Positions 53,926 to 64,000 of a stretch of DNA of 64,000 nt are shown here, piece after piece (the stretch's first letter is position 1; each line of letters begins with the position of its first letter). The stretch is taken from contig NC_091263.1 of the NCBI RefSeq assembly GCF_042477335.2, positions 72,410,501-72,474,500 on the forward strand, in the 5' to 3' direction. The notes beneath the pieces were generated by a model. That model was not told where the DNA came from and did not search any database. It was given only the letters and a program-made list of their open reading frames with translations. This stretch comes from Ovis canadensis. Lineage: Eukaryota; Chordata; Mammalia; Artiodactyla; Bovidae. Both the position numbers and the translations under genes were made by a program.

Positions 53926-54420
53926 CGTCGTACCAAGTTCATAATTCAGAAAGATTATTTTTGTTCGTCTGGCTGGCTTCAAGGTTGCAGACTTCCACTT
54001 TCTCAGAAGTGACTATTTTTAAGAGAATTAATTGAGCTTCGTTTTTAGCATTTATGGAAGTGGGCTTGCAAAGGGTCTGACTTTTCTGCAGGTGGGCTGA
54101 AACGTCTATAAGAGGTCACCAACTGGCTAGTGACTTAGCAGTTATTGTCCAGCATAACTTCCTGCTCACCCCACAGGGCTCAGAACACATAGGTTCAAGG
54201 GCAGAAATGGGTCCACGGCAAGCTCTGCCCATCTCCCCACTGGGTGCATGTCTGAGCTGTTCATAGGTCTTTGTGGGGCAGGAGAGTGACCAAGACTCAG
54301 CCCCAATATTGAGAAACTGAGGACCATCTTCTTATTCAAACCAAAATAATAATAATAAGCTCACATTCTGGATTCTGGCAAGTCCACCACTGGGCCTTCT
54401 AGTCTACCGCCCAGAAACTT
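53926..54420. other. AT-richer unique DNA
   Basis: 53,935-54,130 is AT-rich, non-repetitive DNA ('taagagaattaattgagctt') and could be a conserved noncoding element. A short (AAT)n lies at about 54,343-54,357. No gene is seen. Confidence 0.35.
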
Positions 54421-55270
54421 TTGCACGGGTGCACAAGCAAGTTCGGGGTGGCATATCTGTAGTGACAAAGACTAACAGCGCCTAAATGACCTTCAGATGG
54501 TTTGATACCAAAGGGCATGTTCGAAGGTACGTCTAGACAATTCAGTGAGGCAGGCGCTCAAAGAACAAAGTGCCGCCCTACACAACGGTGAGAAGGAGCC
54601 GGAGGTACTGACGGGTGGGAAGTACGAGGGCTAGAACCACTGGGCGCATTCTTGCTCGAGGAAGGAAATGCTCACTTACCTGAGTGTGTGCACAGAAAGC
54701 ATCTCCGGGAGGACAGGAAGGAGACGGACCGGTGCTCTCTGGGGAGGGAGACTCCGCCCAGGAGAGAAGGAGTCTGGCTGTTAGTTGTTCATTCATACGC
54801 TTTTTTCTGCCACTAGCAGCTTCGTTCACCATGCGCAGGCATCGTCGTTCAACTGAAAGCAGTTACTTATCCAAGAGAACTGAAAATATGTGTCCAAGCA
54901 AAAACCTGTGTACAGGTGTTCATAACAGTGTAAGTCATTATCTTGTCAAGCATTAGACAAAGTATGGAAAACCCCGAAAGCCCATCAGCTGATGAACGGA
55001 TAAAGATACTGTGAGCTTTCCCTGAAATGGACTATTCCTCTGCCATAAAAAGCGATGGAGCGTTGATACAAGCTCAGCATGGGTGAGCCTTGGAAACATA
55101 TGCCGAGTGGAAGAAGTCAGACATGAGACGAATCCATAGAGACAGAAAGCAGATTAATATCTGCCGGGGGGAGGGGGAAATGGAGAGTGACTGTTAATGG
55201 ACATTGGGGCTCTCTTTGCAGTGATGAAATGTTCTAAAATTGTATAGTGGTAAAGGCTACATTGTATATA
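54421..55270 (-). mobile_element. Antisense L1M relics
   Basis: 'cttttgcacgggtgcacaag', then 'caaaaacctgtgtacaggtg', 'tgttcataacagtgtaagtc', 'cagctgatgaacggataaag' and 'gtggaagaagtcagacatga' follow the reverse-complemented L1M 3' region. Two partial copies appear to be joined; the middle (about 54,550-54,830) is unrecognised. Confidence 0.65.
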
Positions 55271-55282
55271 GTGGTAATTGTT

Positions 55283-55488
55283 GGGCTTGCCTGGTGGCTC
55301 AGCTGGGAGAGAATCGACCTGCAATGCAGGAGACCTGGGATCCATCCCTGGGTTGGGAAGATCCCCTAGAGAAGGGAAAGGCTACCCACTCCAGTATTCT
55401 GGCCTGGAGAATTCCATGGACTGTATAGTCCATGGGGTCACAAAGAGTCAGACATGACTGAGCAACTTTCACTCACTCACTCACTCAA
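55283..55488 (+). mobile_element. Bov-tA SINE with (CACT)n tail
   Basis: 'gggcttgcctggtggctcag', 'ttgggaagatcccctagaga' and 'ctgtatagtccatggggtca', then a CACT tetranucleotide tail. It is of the dimer-derived subtype, with the 'ctgtatagtccatgg' variant. Confidence 0.93.
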
Positions 55489-55494
55489 TGGTTG

Positions 55495-57852
55495 CATAAC
55501 CTTGTTCAGCTCAGTTCAGTTCGGTCGCTCAGTCATGTCTGACTCTTTGCGACCCCATGAATCGCAGCACGCCAGGCCTCCCTGTCCATCACTATCTCCC
55601 GGAGTTCACTCAGACTCATGTCCATCGAGTCAGTGATGCCATCCAGCCATCTCATCCTCGGTCGTCCCCTTCTCCTCCTGACCCCAACCCCTCCCAGCAT
55701 CAGAGTCTTTTCCAATGAGTCAACTCTTCTCATGAGGTGGCCAAAGTACTGGAGCTTCAGCTTTAGCATCAGTCCTTCCAAAGAAATCCCAGGGTTGATC
55801 TCCTTCAGAATGGACTGGTTGGATCTCCTTGCAGTCCAAGGGACTCTCAAGAGTCTTCTCCAACACCACAGTTCAAAAGCATCAATTCTTCAACGCTCAG
55901 CCTTCTTCACAGTCCAACTCTCACATCCATACATGACCACTGGAAAAACCATAGCCTTGACTAGACGGACCTTAGTTGGCAAAGTAATGTCTCTGCTTTT
56001 GAATATGCTACCTAGGTTGGTCATAACTTTTCTTCCAAGGAGTAAGCGTCTTTTAATTCATGGCTGCAGTCACCATCTGCAGTGATTTTGGAGCTCCCCA
56101 AAATAAAGTCTGACACTGTTTCCACTGTTTCCCCATCTATGTCCCATGAAGTGATGGGACGGGATGCCATGATCTTCGTTTTCTGAATGTTGAGCTTTAA
56201 GCCAACTTTTTCACTCTCCTCTTTCACTTTCATCAAGAGGCTTTTTAGCTTCTCTTCGCTTTTTGCCATAAGCGTGGTGTCATCTGCATATCTGAGGTTA
56301 TTGATATTTCTCCCGGCAATCTTGATTCCAGCTTGTGTTTCTTCCAGTCCAGCGTTTCTCATGATGTACTCTGCATATAAGTTAAATAAGCAGGGTGACA
56401 ATATACAGCCTTGACGTACACCTTTTCCTATTTGGAACCAGTCTGTTGTTCCATGTCCAGTTCTAACTGTTGCTTCCTGACCTGCATACAGATTTCTCAA
56501 GAGGCAGGTTAGGTGGTCTGGTATTCCCATCTCTTGAAGGATTTTGCACAGTTTATTGTGATCCACACAGTCAAAGGCTTTGGCACAGTCAATAAAGCAA
56601 AAATAGATGTTTTTCTGGAACTCTCTTGCTTTTTCCATGATCCAGCGGATATTGGCAATTTGATCTCTGGTTCCTCTGCCTTTTCTAAAACCAGCTTGAA
56701 CATCTGGAAGTTCACGGTTCACGTATTGCTGAAGCCTGGCTTGGAGAATTTTGAACATTACTTTACTAGCATGTGAGATGAGTGCAATTGTGAGGTAGTT
56801 TGAACATTCTTTGGCATTGCCTTTCTTTGGGATTGGAATGAAAACTGACCTTTTCCAGTCCTGTGGCCACTGCTGAGTTTTCCAAATTTGCTGGCATACT
56901 GAGTGCAGCACTTTCACAGCATCATCTTTTAGGATTTGAAACAGCTCCACTGGAATTCCATCACCTCCACTAGCTTTGTTCGTAGTGATGCTTTCTAAGG
57001 CCCACTTGACTTCACTTTCCAGGATGTCTGGCTCTAGATTAGTGATCACATAATCATGATTATCTGGGTCGTGAAGATCTTTTTTGTACAGTTCTTCTGT
57101 GTATTCTTGCCACCACTTCTTAATATCTTCTGCTTCTGTTAGGTCCATACCATTTCTGTCCTTTATCGAGCCCATCTTTGCATGAAATGTTCCCTTGGTA
57201 TCTCTAATTTTCTTGAAGAGATCTCTAGTCTTTCCCATTCTGTTGTTTTCCTCTATTTCTTTGCATTGATCGCTGAAGAAGGCTTTCTTATCTCTTCTTG
57301 CTATTCTTTGGAACTCTGCATTCAGATGCTTATCTCTTTCCTTTTCTCCTTGGCTTTTCACCTCTCTTCTTTTCACAGCTATTTGTAAGGCCTCCCCAGG
57401 CAGCCATTTTGCTTTTTTGCATTTCTTTTCCATGGGGATGGTCTTGATCCCTGTCTCCTGCACAATGTCACGAACCTCATTCCATAGTTCATCAGGCACT
57501 CTATCTATCAGATCTGGGCCCTTCAATCTATTTCTCACTTCCACTGTATAATCATAAGGGATTTGATTGAGGTGATATCTAAATGGTCTAGCGGTTTTCC
57601 CTACTTTCTTCAATTTAAGTCTGAATTTGGCAATAAGGAGTTCATGATCTGAGCCACAGTCAGCTCCTGGTCTTTTTTTGTTGACTGTATAGAGCTTCTC
57701 CATCTTTGGCTGCATAGAATATAATCAGTCTGATTTTGGTGTTGACCATCTGATGATGTCCATGTGTAGAGTCTTCTCTTGTGTTGTTGGAAGAGGGTGT
57801 TTGCTATGACCAGTGCATTTTCTTGGCAAAACTCTATTAGTCATAACCCTGT
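55495..57852 (-). mobile_element. BovB (RTE) LINE, 2.3 kb, best-preserved copy
   Basis: The element proper is 55,506-57,841. Near-perfect 11-bp target duplications 'cataaccttgt' (55,495-55,505) and 'cataaccctgt' (57,842-57,852) bound it, so it is one insertion. It is truncated at its 5' end inside the endonuclease region and retains the whole reverse-transcriptase domain, the C-terminal region and the 3' terminus. An open frame of 564 codons remains. Confidence 0.96.
56021..57715 (-). pseudogene. BovB endonuclease/reverse-transcriptase ORF remnant
   Basis: 564-residue open frame. Residues about 20-40 are the C-terminal end of the APE-type endonuclease (GSDHELL, the conserved SDH near 22-24). 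The RT core follows: NKASGGDGIP (246-255), motif A FCFIDCAKAFD (372-382), motif B GVRQGCILSP (432-441) and motif C YADD (476-479). All catalytic aspartates are present. The N-terminal endonuclease is missing through 5' truncation. A one-base loss near 56,053-56,060 shifts the frame, and the C-terminal remainder reappears in another frame at 55,533-55,850. The first methionine is internal to the family protein, not a natural start. It is not expected to be functional. Confidence 0.93.
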
Positions 57853-58072
57853 AAATATGCTAAAAAAAAATCCACTGAATTGTATTCTTTGAAATAAAAA
57901 CAACATGTCCCCTTTTTATAAGGCCACAGTCATACTGGATCGGGTCCAGCCGAATGACCTCACCTTAACCTAGTTCAATCTGCAGAGACTCTTTTGCCAA
58001 ACAAGGTCACAATCACAGGTACCTGGGGTTAGGACCTCAGTGTATTTTTTGTGGGGGATCGAATCTAACCCC
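57853..58072. mobile_element. Ancient interspersed repeat, family not assigned
   Basis: 'cgaatgacctcaccttaacc', 'caaacaaggtcacaatcaca' and 'ggggttaggacctcagtgta' are words of a common mammalian LTR-type or DNA-transposon relic. A BovB is inserted at its right end. Confidence 0.45.
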
Positions 58073-58463
58073 ATCAAAGAGTTGATGCTTTCAAACTGTG
58101 GTGCTAGAGAAGACTCTTGAAAGTCTTCAGAAAGGAGATCAAACCAGTCAATCCTAAAGGGAATCAACCCTGCATATTCACTGGAAGGACCGATGCTGAA
58201 GCTAAAGCTCCAATACTTTGGCCACCTGATGTGAAGAGCCGACTCATTAGAAAAACCCTGATGCTGGGAAGGATTGAAGGCAGGAGGAGAAGGGGGAGAC
58301 AGAGGATGAGAAGGTTGGATGGCATCACCAGCTCAATGGATATGAATCTGAGCAAACTCCAGGAGATAGATGGTGAAGGACAGGGAAGCCTGGCATGCTG
58401 CAGTCCACAGGGTCGAAAACAGTCAGACGGGATGTAGAGACCAAATAACAACAGTCTAACCCC
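58064..58463 (+). mobile_element. BovB 3' fragment with 9-bp target duplications
   Basis: The element at 58,073-58,454 runs from 'gctttcaaactgtggtgcta' through 'gaaggcaggaggagaagggg' to the BovB terminus. Perfect duplications 'tctaacccc' lie at 58,064-58,072 and 58,455-58,463. It is a complete, strongly 5'-truncated insertion. Confidence 0.95.
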
Positions 58464-59234
58464 TAACACTAAGTCTGGCCCAGCCAAGGAGCGAGACCGA
58501 GGAGGAGGGTGCCTCTGAGAGTGCGGTGTGTTCAGGAGAGCGAGTTGGGGCTGGGCAACCTCAGGATAAAGGAGACCTTTGCTCTGGGAAGCAGGGGTGA
58601 CTTCCTGGAGGAGGCATTAGAGTTGGGCCTCTTGTCAGGTGGCTACTGTTAGGATGTCGTCCACATCAGGATTGTTTTGAGTCTGTAGGGGATGTTATTA
58701 ATAATTACACCAGGACAACCGGTGTAAACCAGGATGGTGGTAGGTCAGTCAGATTCTGTGGTCGCCTTGGTCTTAAGAGCTGGAGAGAATTTGCATATGC
58801 AAGGTTGGGAGGACTGGCAGGAAGAGCCCATGGAGGGAACAGCAGCTGGGGAGGCTCAGGGGGGAGAACCCTCCAGATGCTCACAGGGAAGGACCGAGTC
58901 TGAAGACAGAGGGTCTTGGGAAGCTGCGAAGAGCCTCGATCGCCAACCTGAGGAGTGAGGAGTCTTCAGCCAAAGTCCATGGAGGCTGGACCCCTGTGGT
59001 CAAACCAGGGGTTTCCTGGAGGAAGGGGCTGCCCGCCGTGCAGGGAAGCACGGACCCTCCAAACCCAAACCAGGAAACCAGCTGGTGGAGAGTTTGCCAT
59101 CAGCCCAGAGCATGAAGCCAGCCCAGCTCAGGAGGACAGACACCCCACCAGCTCATCTGCTGACAGGGGCCTTCACCCCGGGGAAAGCAGGCCTTCCTTC
59201 ACTGCACGGTTCAGCTCTGACTGACTCTGGAAGC
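58464..59234. other. Unique DNA with a weak L2 trace
   Basis: 'cttcctggaggaggcattag' (58,601) looks like the L2 3' block. No gene is recognised. Confidence 0.4.
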
Positions 59235-59445
59235 AAGGCGGGTGTCAGTTTGGTTGTTAAAACCTTAGGCTTTTGGGGTTTTTTTTCTAATTGTTATTTT
59301 TGGAAAGAGATGGTGTTGAAGATCAATGTCTGGATCTAGTAAAAGCTGGTGTTTAGTTACTTAATCCCTTGGAAAGATATCAATCATCATTTTTCATATT
59401 TAAACATTTTTAAAGAAAGGTGCACATTTGCGCTGGGGAGCGGGG
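59235..59445. other. AT-rich non-repeat block
   Basis: AT-rich sequence ('gtttagttacttaatccctt', 'gatatcaatcatcatttttc') in GC-rich surroundings, with no repeat signature. It is a possible conserved noncoding element, on compositional evidence only. Confidence 0.25.
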
Positions 59446-60204
59446 AAGGGGAGAAACATTTACAGCTAAACGCTGAGGTCTGAGGACCTCAGAGTCCGGT
59501 GATGAAGCCTCTGCAAGCCGCCGGGGGCTGGGTGCTCTCTTCCAAGTGCTCCAGGCCCTCCGGGATGGGGCCCCCATTCTGCCGCAGTCCCCTCCCAAGG
59601 CCCCTCCACTGTCAGGGGCCCTGCCCCAGCGGCCCTCCCTCGGGCTTGGGATCGCTCCTCCCCCACTTTGTGGGTCTGCGCTCTGCTCCCCTGCCTGTCG
59701 GGAGCCCTGGGGCTCCGTGCGTGGCCCTTTTCTCCCCTTCGTCTACATGCATCTCCTAGTGGCCTCCTGAGTCCACACGCTGGTCACTCCACGAGCGCTT
59801 GTCCTGCCAGACCTCCTCACCCCGCCCCCTAGGCTCCAGACCTGTGTGTCCGGCTGCCTCCTGGCACCCTCTCCCCTGTCCAGCGGACATCCCGAGCCTC
59901 ATTGTCCCCAGTGACCCTCATTTAATGCGTCCAACGATCTGAGAGGTGGGCAGTGCTACCTTCCTCCCTTATAAGATGAGGCTCAGCGTAGGGGGAGTTA
60001 GCTCTAGACAGCGTGAAACCAGTAGGGGAAGAGCTGTGTGAGTATGGAGCCTCCGCCCTTCAGAATCTCCATCTACAGCCAGAGTCGCAGGCTCAGGTTG
60101 GTCAGGTTGATTTCTCCAGACCCTTCCAGCTGCAAATGAGGACAAAGAAGCTGGTAGAAAGACTGGGGCAGAAGAGCGTGTATGTGAGGGAACAGGAAAA
60201 AGAG
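59446..60204. other. Unique DNA, no gene
   Basis: A MIR-like trace may lie near 59,925-60,000 ('ctgagaggtgggcagtgcta'). Otherwise unrecognised. Confidence 0.4.
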
Positions 60205-60392
60205 TGCTAAGTCACTTCAGTCGTGTCCGACTCTTTGCCCGCCAGACTCCTCTGTCCATGGGATTCTCCAGGCAAGGATACTGGAGTGGGTTGCCATGCC
60301 CTCCTCCAGGGGATCAGCCCGACCCAGGGATCGAACCCGTGTCTCCTGCATTGCAGGCGGGTTCTTTACCGCTGAGCCACCCATCGGGGAGG
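60205..60392 (-). mobile_element. Bov-tA SINE (antisense)
   Basis: 'tgctaagtcacttcagtcgt', 'ggattctccaggcaaggata', 'ggatcgaacccgtgtctcct' and 'gcaggcgggttctttaccgc' are the reverse complement of a Bov-tA. It is the only minus-strand full copy in the window. Confidence 0.93.
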
Positions 60393-60952
60393 CGCCAGGA
60401 GCACTGACTCTCCGCAGTGAAATCCCGCCTGTCCTTCCTGATCCTAAGGCCTCACCCAGCTGTCCACTGATGCCACAAATTCTTCCTCTGAGGCCTCAGC
60501 CCTCTCCCTCAGGTCCTTCTTTCTGATTCTTTTTCTCCCTCAGGTTCTTAAATCCCTAGGAAGGGTGTCACTCTAAACCAGGCATGAAAATAGTTTTCAA
60601 CTTTGCTGTGTGGAGGACGGTTATCTAAACAGCTGTGTCAGAAAGGAGCCTGAGGTTGTGCTTAGACTCAATGAGAGAAGCTGGGCAACTCATTAGCAAT
60701 ATCTGCAAGGGAAGGAGGAGCAGGGTTGCACACGCACTCACCCAGCCTCCAGCTCAGAGTCAGGCCAAGGAGATCCGGCAGGGAGGTCAGTCTGAGAAAG
60801 GGACGCCTTTTCCTCCACCTTCTGTCATGATATATAAATTAGTTTATCCTGCTATCCTATCCTCTTCTTTACTTTATTTTTTTTAGGGGAATTTAAAATA
60901 AAATTTCTTGTAGGTATTTTTGAAAAAAAGAATACATAAATGTTAATAATGG
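60393..60952. other. Unique DNA, AT-rich toward the end
   Basis: No exon is seen. 60,820-60,950 is AT-rich and may be the target site preference of the next SINE. Confidence 0.4.
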
Positions 60953-61140
60953 GGCTTCCCTGGTGACTCAGATGGTAAAGAACCCACCTTCCCAACCCCT
61001 GGGTGGGGAAAACCCCCTGGAGAAGGGCATGGCAACCCACTCCAGGATTCTGGCCTGGGAAATACCATGGACAGAGGGGTCTGGTGGGCTGCAGTCCACA
61101 GGGTCTCAAAGAGTCAGACACGATTTAGCAACTAAACCAG
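60953..61140 (+). mobile_element. Bov-tA SINE
   Basis: 'ggcttccctggtgactcaga', 'ggagaagggcatggcaaccc' and 'gtctcaaagagtcagacacg'. A short deletion removes the 'gcaatgcaggagac' part of the head. Confidence 0.92.
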
Positions 61141-61889
61141 CACCACAACATGCATAAGCTCAGGACTGCTCAGGACGAACCGTCTAATAGGAGCCTCTTG
61201 CCACAAAAAGCTGGGCCCTCCCGCCGCCCACAGAGGGCTGCCCCTCAGGGTGAGTCTGAGGGAAGGGACCAGCCCCCCGGGAGTCCGCTGCCCGGCTGCC
61301 GCCCCCAGCAGATGGCCCCCCAGGCTGAGGTGTCCTGTGGAGACCGCAGCCTCAACCTTCCAGACACTCAGCAGGTTCTGGGGGCCCACAGCGCGGGCAC
61401 AGGGGCGGGCATGCTCCCGGCCGTGACCACCCCAGGCCAGACTGCCCCGTGAAGGTACAGCCTCCCGTCCCCGAGGAGAGGAGGGAGGCGGGGGGCCCGG
61501 GGCTGGGTTCCAGCTCCGCCACCGACTTGCTCATTGACAGACAGGGAGACTGAGGCGCAGGAGGAAAGGGCCCTCTTCTCAGGCCTCTGACTGAGCGGGA
61601 GCCAGAGCCTCTCAGCCGCAGAGGAGGCACCAGCGGGTGAAGACGCCCTCTCAGCGCCTCCCTCGGCCGCGGCAGGCGTCGCTAATCGCCGCGCTGTTCC
61701 CCTCCGACCCAGCGTGGCCTCATGGGCTCTGCTGGGTACGAGCTCCTGGGGGCACTGAGACAAACGTATTTGCTATTCCTATCTGAGAGGAAGTTGTCCC
61801 ATAGGAAGGAGGGAAAGAAAACGTGTACTTTCTAAGCATCACTCTCTAAGGGTCCGCCGTGATACATCAGCCAATGCCAGTTTTCAAAC
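61141..61889. other. GC-rich unique DNA
   Basis: An antisense MIR trace may be present at 61,510-61,580 ('gacagacagggagactgagg'). No gene is seen. Confidence 0.4.
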
Positions 61890-62060
61890 ATTGACCTCAA
61901 GGCAGGGTTATCAGTTCCATTTTACAGATGAAGAGACTGAGGCACAGCAACAAAGAAACAACCCAAAAGCCCACCAGGAAGGCACTGGAGAAGCAAACCG
62001 TGGCACCTTCACACAGATGGAACACTCCGCAGCTATGAGCGAGGGTGAGGTTGACCAGAT
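61890..62060 (-). mobile_element. MIR fragment followed by an L1 fragment
   Basis: The MIR core 'ccattttacagatgaagaga' and 'ctgaggcacagcaacaaaga' ends near 61,950. Then 'aacaacccaaaagcccacca' and 'gatggaacactccgcagcta' resemble antisense L1. Confidence 0.6.
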
Positions 62061-62089
62061 GGCTGTGGGGGGAGTACGTCTACATGTTG

Positions 62090-62640
62090 TATCAGTAATC
62101 TGACACTATGGCCAAGCTGCAGAACAGATCCTGCCAAACTCAGTGGCTAAAAACAACTATGCGTTTAGCTCATAGCTCTGAGAACCCGAGGGTCAGCAGT
62201 CAGGCTGGGCTCCTACACACACCTGTGACCAGGCGTCGGTTGGGTAGGTGGCTTTGCTGGTCGTGTCTGGGCTGCCCACTTTCCAGGGCCTTGACTGGGG
62301 CCACTGGGCTGACTTTCCTGCCTGTGGACCTCTCATCCTCCCGTAGGCTATTGCAGGCTTAATCCCCTGGGCAACAAAGCTCCAGAAGTGTTAACAGAGA
62401 CACACAAAGCCTCTTGAGGCCTGACTCGGAGCTGGCACCATCTCTTCCACCGTATTCTTCCGGTCAAAGCAAGGCATCTGGCCACGTCCAGGTTCAAGGC
62501 GGTGGAACTAGACTCTGCCTCTTGATGGGGGGACCTGCAGAGTCACACAGGAACAGGCACGAGACAGGGAGCTCTGAGGGGCTGTGGCCACTTTTACAAC
62601 CAGCCACATCTATGAAGCCACAGAAGAGAGCTGTGAAAAT
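62090..62640. mobile_element. Ancient interspersed repeat, family not assigned
   Basis: 'cagtggctaaaaacaactat', 'gaccttgactggggccactgg'-like text, 'cctcttgaggcctgactcgg', 'agctggcaccatctcttcca' and 'actctgcctcttgatggggg' follow a widespread old mammalian repeat over about 550 bp. It is probably the same family as 8,160-8,500. Confidence 0.5.
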
Positions 62641-62750
62641 TGTGTGAAATGTCGGTCACCTCCAGGGAGTAGAAGCGATAGGGGTGGGCAGCTCCTGCCT
62701 TCTCTTGTATTTATCACGTGTCCTTTCTTGATGTTTTATTTTTGTTTCAG

Positions 62751-62891
62751 AAATGAAACTTAAAAAAAAAAAACCTCTTGGCCACACTGCATAGCGTGTG
62801 GGACTCTTAGTTCCCTGACCAGGGGTCAAATCAGTGCCCCCTGCATCGGCAGCGTGGAGCCTTAACCACAGATCGCCCTCCAAAATGAAAC
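62751..62891 (-). mobile_element. CHR-type SINE with 9-bp target duplications
   Basis: The element at 62,760-62,882 starts at a poly-A (its tail in antisense) and continues 'cttggccacactgcatagcg', 'agttccctgaccaggggtca' and 'gcgtggagccttaaccacag'. Perfect duplications 'aaatgaaac' lie at 62,751-62,759 and 62,883-62,891. Confidence 0.93.
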
Positions 62892-63430
62892 AATCTGATT
62901 CAAGAGAAATAAGGAATTTATCCTTCAGGTGTTCTTTTCCAGCCTCAAGAAATGATACACGTGTGGAGAAGCGGCTGCTGGGGGGGTGTCATCTCTGTCT
63001 GAAGCCCCCTGGGTGAACATCAGCGGGTCCTGCCTGAATACCCATCCAGGCCTCCATACAATGGAATCCCACTGACGGTAAAACACTCGGACGGCCTGAC
63101 GTGCTCGGCTCTGTTGCGGAACGTGTGAGGTGCGTGTGGCACCGTATGTGTCTATCTGTGTGAAAGGTGTACAGACTCAGTCTGGCAGGGACACAGAACG
63201 GCTGTGGCCACCCAAGGGTCAGGGGTGGACAGGGAGCAGCTTCCTCCTTGCGCCCTTTTGCACCCGTATGATTTCTGTCCTGTGACTATGGCTCCTCTTC
63301 AGAAACAGACGTTTTCAAATGACTTGTTTTTAAAGTAAATCTAGCAAGATGTCATGCTTTGAATGGATAAGCAACAAGGCCCTACTCTAGTAGCGTGAGG
63401 AACTACACACACTCCTCAGATAAACCATAA
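62892..63430. other. Unique DNA, no gene
   Basis: I see no repeat or exon. Confidence 0.45.
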
Positions 63431-63552
63431 TGGAAAAGAATATTTTTAAAATGTCTATATGTGTAAAACCGACTGACTTTGCTGTAGAGCAGAGATTGGC
63501 ACAATACTGTAAATTAGCTACACTTCAATTAAAATATATATATATATATTTA
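63431..63552 (+). mobile_element. L1 3'-end fragment with (TA)n
   Basis: 'gtgtaaaaccgactgacttt', 'gctgtagagcagagattggc' and 'ctacacttcaattaaaata' match the artiodactyl L1 terminus (compare 24,000-24,078), ending in a (TA)n microsatellite. Confidence 0.8.
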
Positions 63553-63639
63553 AAGAAGATGCCAAAGCAATAACAAAAAATAAGTCTAAGTTTTAGAAAG
63601 AAAGAATTCTTTTTAAAGTGCCTGGAGGAAGGGAGACAA

Positions 63640-63745
63640 AAGATGGCATGGATTTTGTTCCCACCGCTGACTCACTCTTTGACCCGAGGGTAGGTCACTG
63701 GCTATCTCTGAGCATCAGTTTCCGCCACCAGCTACAGAATGGCCC
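63640..63745 (+). mobile_element. MIR SINE fragment
   Basis: 'ctttgacccgagggtaggtc' and 'tatctctgagcatcagtttc' mark the core and post-core. Confidence 0.7.
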
Positions 63746-64000
63746 TCACTCACTCCCGGCTTGCTGTGAGCAGGGCCATTGTTGGCCAGCTCCAGGGGTG
63801 CCACTCACATCGCAGGCCATGTGACTGGCGCCCTTGCCATTGTGCAGTGCACAGCGTGGGCAGCTGGAGGAGGCAGCCCTGAAGCGAGGGAAAGCGAGAT
63901 AAGGGAGGGGAGAGGGAAACGCGCGCATGAATGAGTGTGCAGAATGGCGCAGTGCGCTCCTCTAAGCGAGCACGGACCATCACTCTGTCCTTCCCCAGGC
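63746..64000. other. Unique DNA to window end
   Basis: Nothing recognised. Confidence 0.4.

Noticed and set aside
1..64000. CRISPR array, bacterial operon, phage or plasmid features
   Set aside because: The repeat families identify mammalian nuclear DNA. No direct-repeat/spacer array or prokaryotic gene organisation exists here.

Overview
The window is nuclear DNA of a ruminant (cattle, sheep, goat or a relative). The evidence is the repeat content: about ten fragments of the RTE-type retrotransposon BovB, about a dozen Bov-tA SINEs (a tRNA-like head joined to the BovB 3' end), and artiodactyl tRNA-derived SINEs of the CHR type. All lie on a background of old mammalian MIR, L2 and L1M relics. 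The species cannot be fixed from the sequence. The unique DNA is GC-rich, so long open frames arise by chance on both strands. I found no convincing exon of a host protein-coding gene, no rRNA and no functional tRNA gene. The best reading is intergenic or deep intronic sequence.

Layout. 1-4.3 kb: unique GC-rich DNA, MIR/L2 scraps and one Bov-tA. 4.3-6.9 kb: an AT-rich repeat cluster holding a Bov-tA, an old L1-like relic split by a CHR SINE, a 1.5-kb decayed BovB, and an antisense BovB tail that forms a near-palindrome with it. 7-25.5 kb: mostly unique DNA with MIR/L2 relics, three Bov-tA or CHR insertions, two BovB 3' ends, a degenerate tetranucleotide array (14.5-14.85 kb), an L1 3' end (23.7-24.1 kb) and an LTR-like element (24.4-25.0 kb). 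25.5-26.4 kb: an inverted second copy of the 4.75-5.63 kb cluster. 28-30.3 kb: an AT-rich candidate conserved block, a degenerate minisatellite, and an L1M interrupted by BovB and followed by a Bov-tA with clear target-site duplications. 31-40 kb: GC-rich DNA with simple repeats, a MER53-type palindrome related to the mir-1302 hairpin family (36.4-36.6 kb), a BovB inside an L2 (37.8-38.3 kb) and an L1M (38.6-39.2 kb). 40-53 kb: SINEs, MIRs, a second LTR-like copy (47.5-48.0 kb) and a candidate conserved block with SOX/TCF- and GATA-like words (52.8-53.3 kb). 53.5-58.5 kb: a BovB cluster containing the most intact element, a 2.3-kb minus-strand copy with a 564-codon open frame covering the whole reverse-transcriptase core. 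58.5-64 kb: unique DNA with SINEs, L1 and MIR relics.

No genes act together here. The biology visible is the layered history of retrotransposition: L2/MIR first, then L1M, MER53 and LTR relics, then CHR SINEs, then BovB and Bov-tA. Several steps are fixed by nested insertions and target-site duplications. The observations most worth checking are the inverted duplication with an abrupt change in divergence, the mir-1302-like hairpin, the BovB tail palindrome, and a Bov-tA whose flanking duplication encloses about 55 bases of extra 3' sequence. I see no sign of an undescribed protein system.
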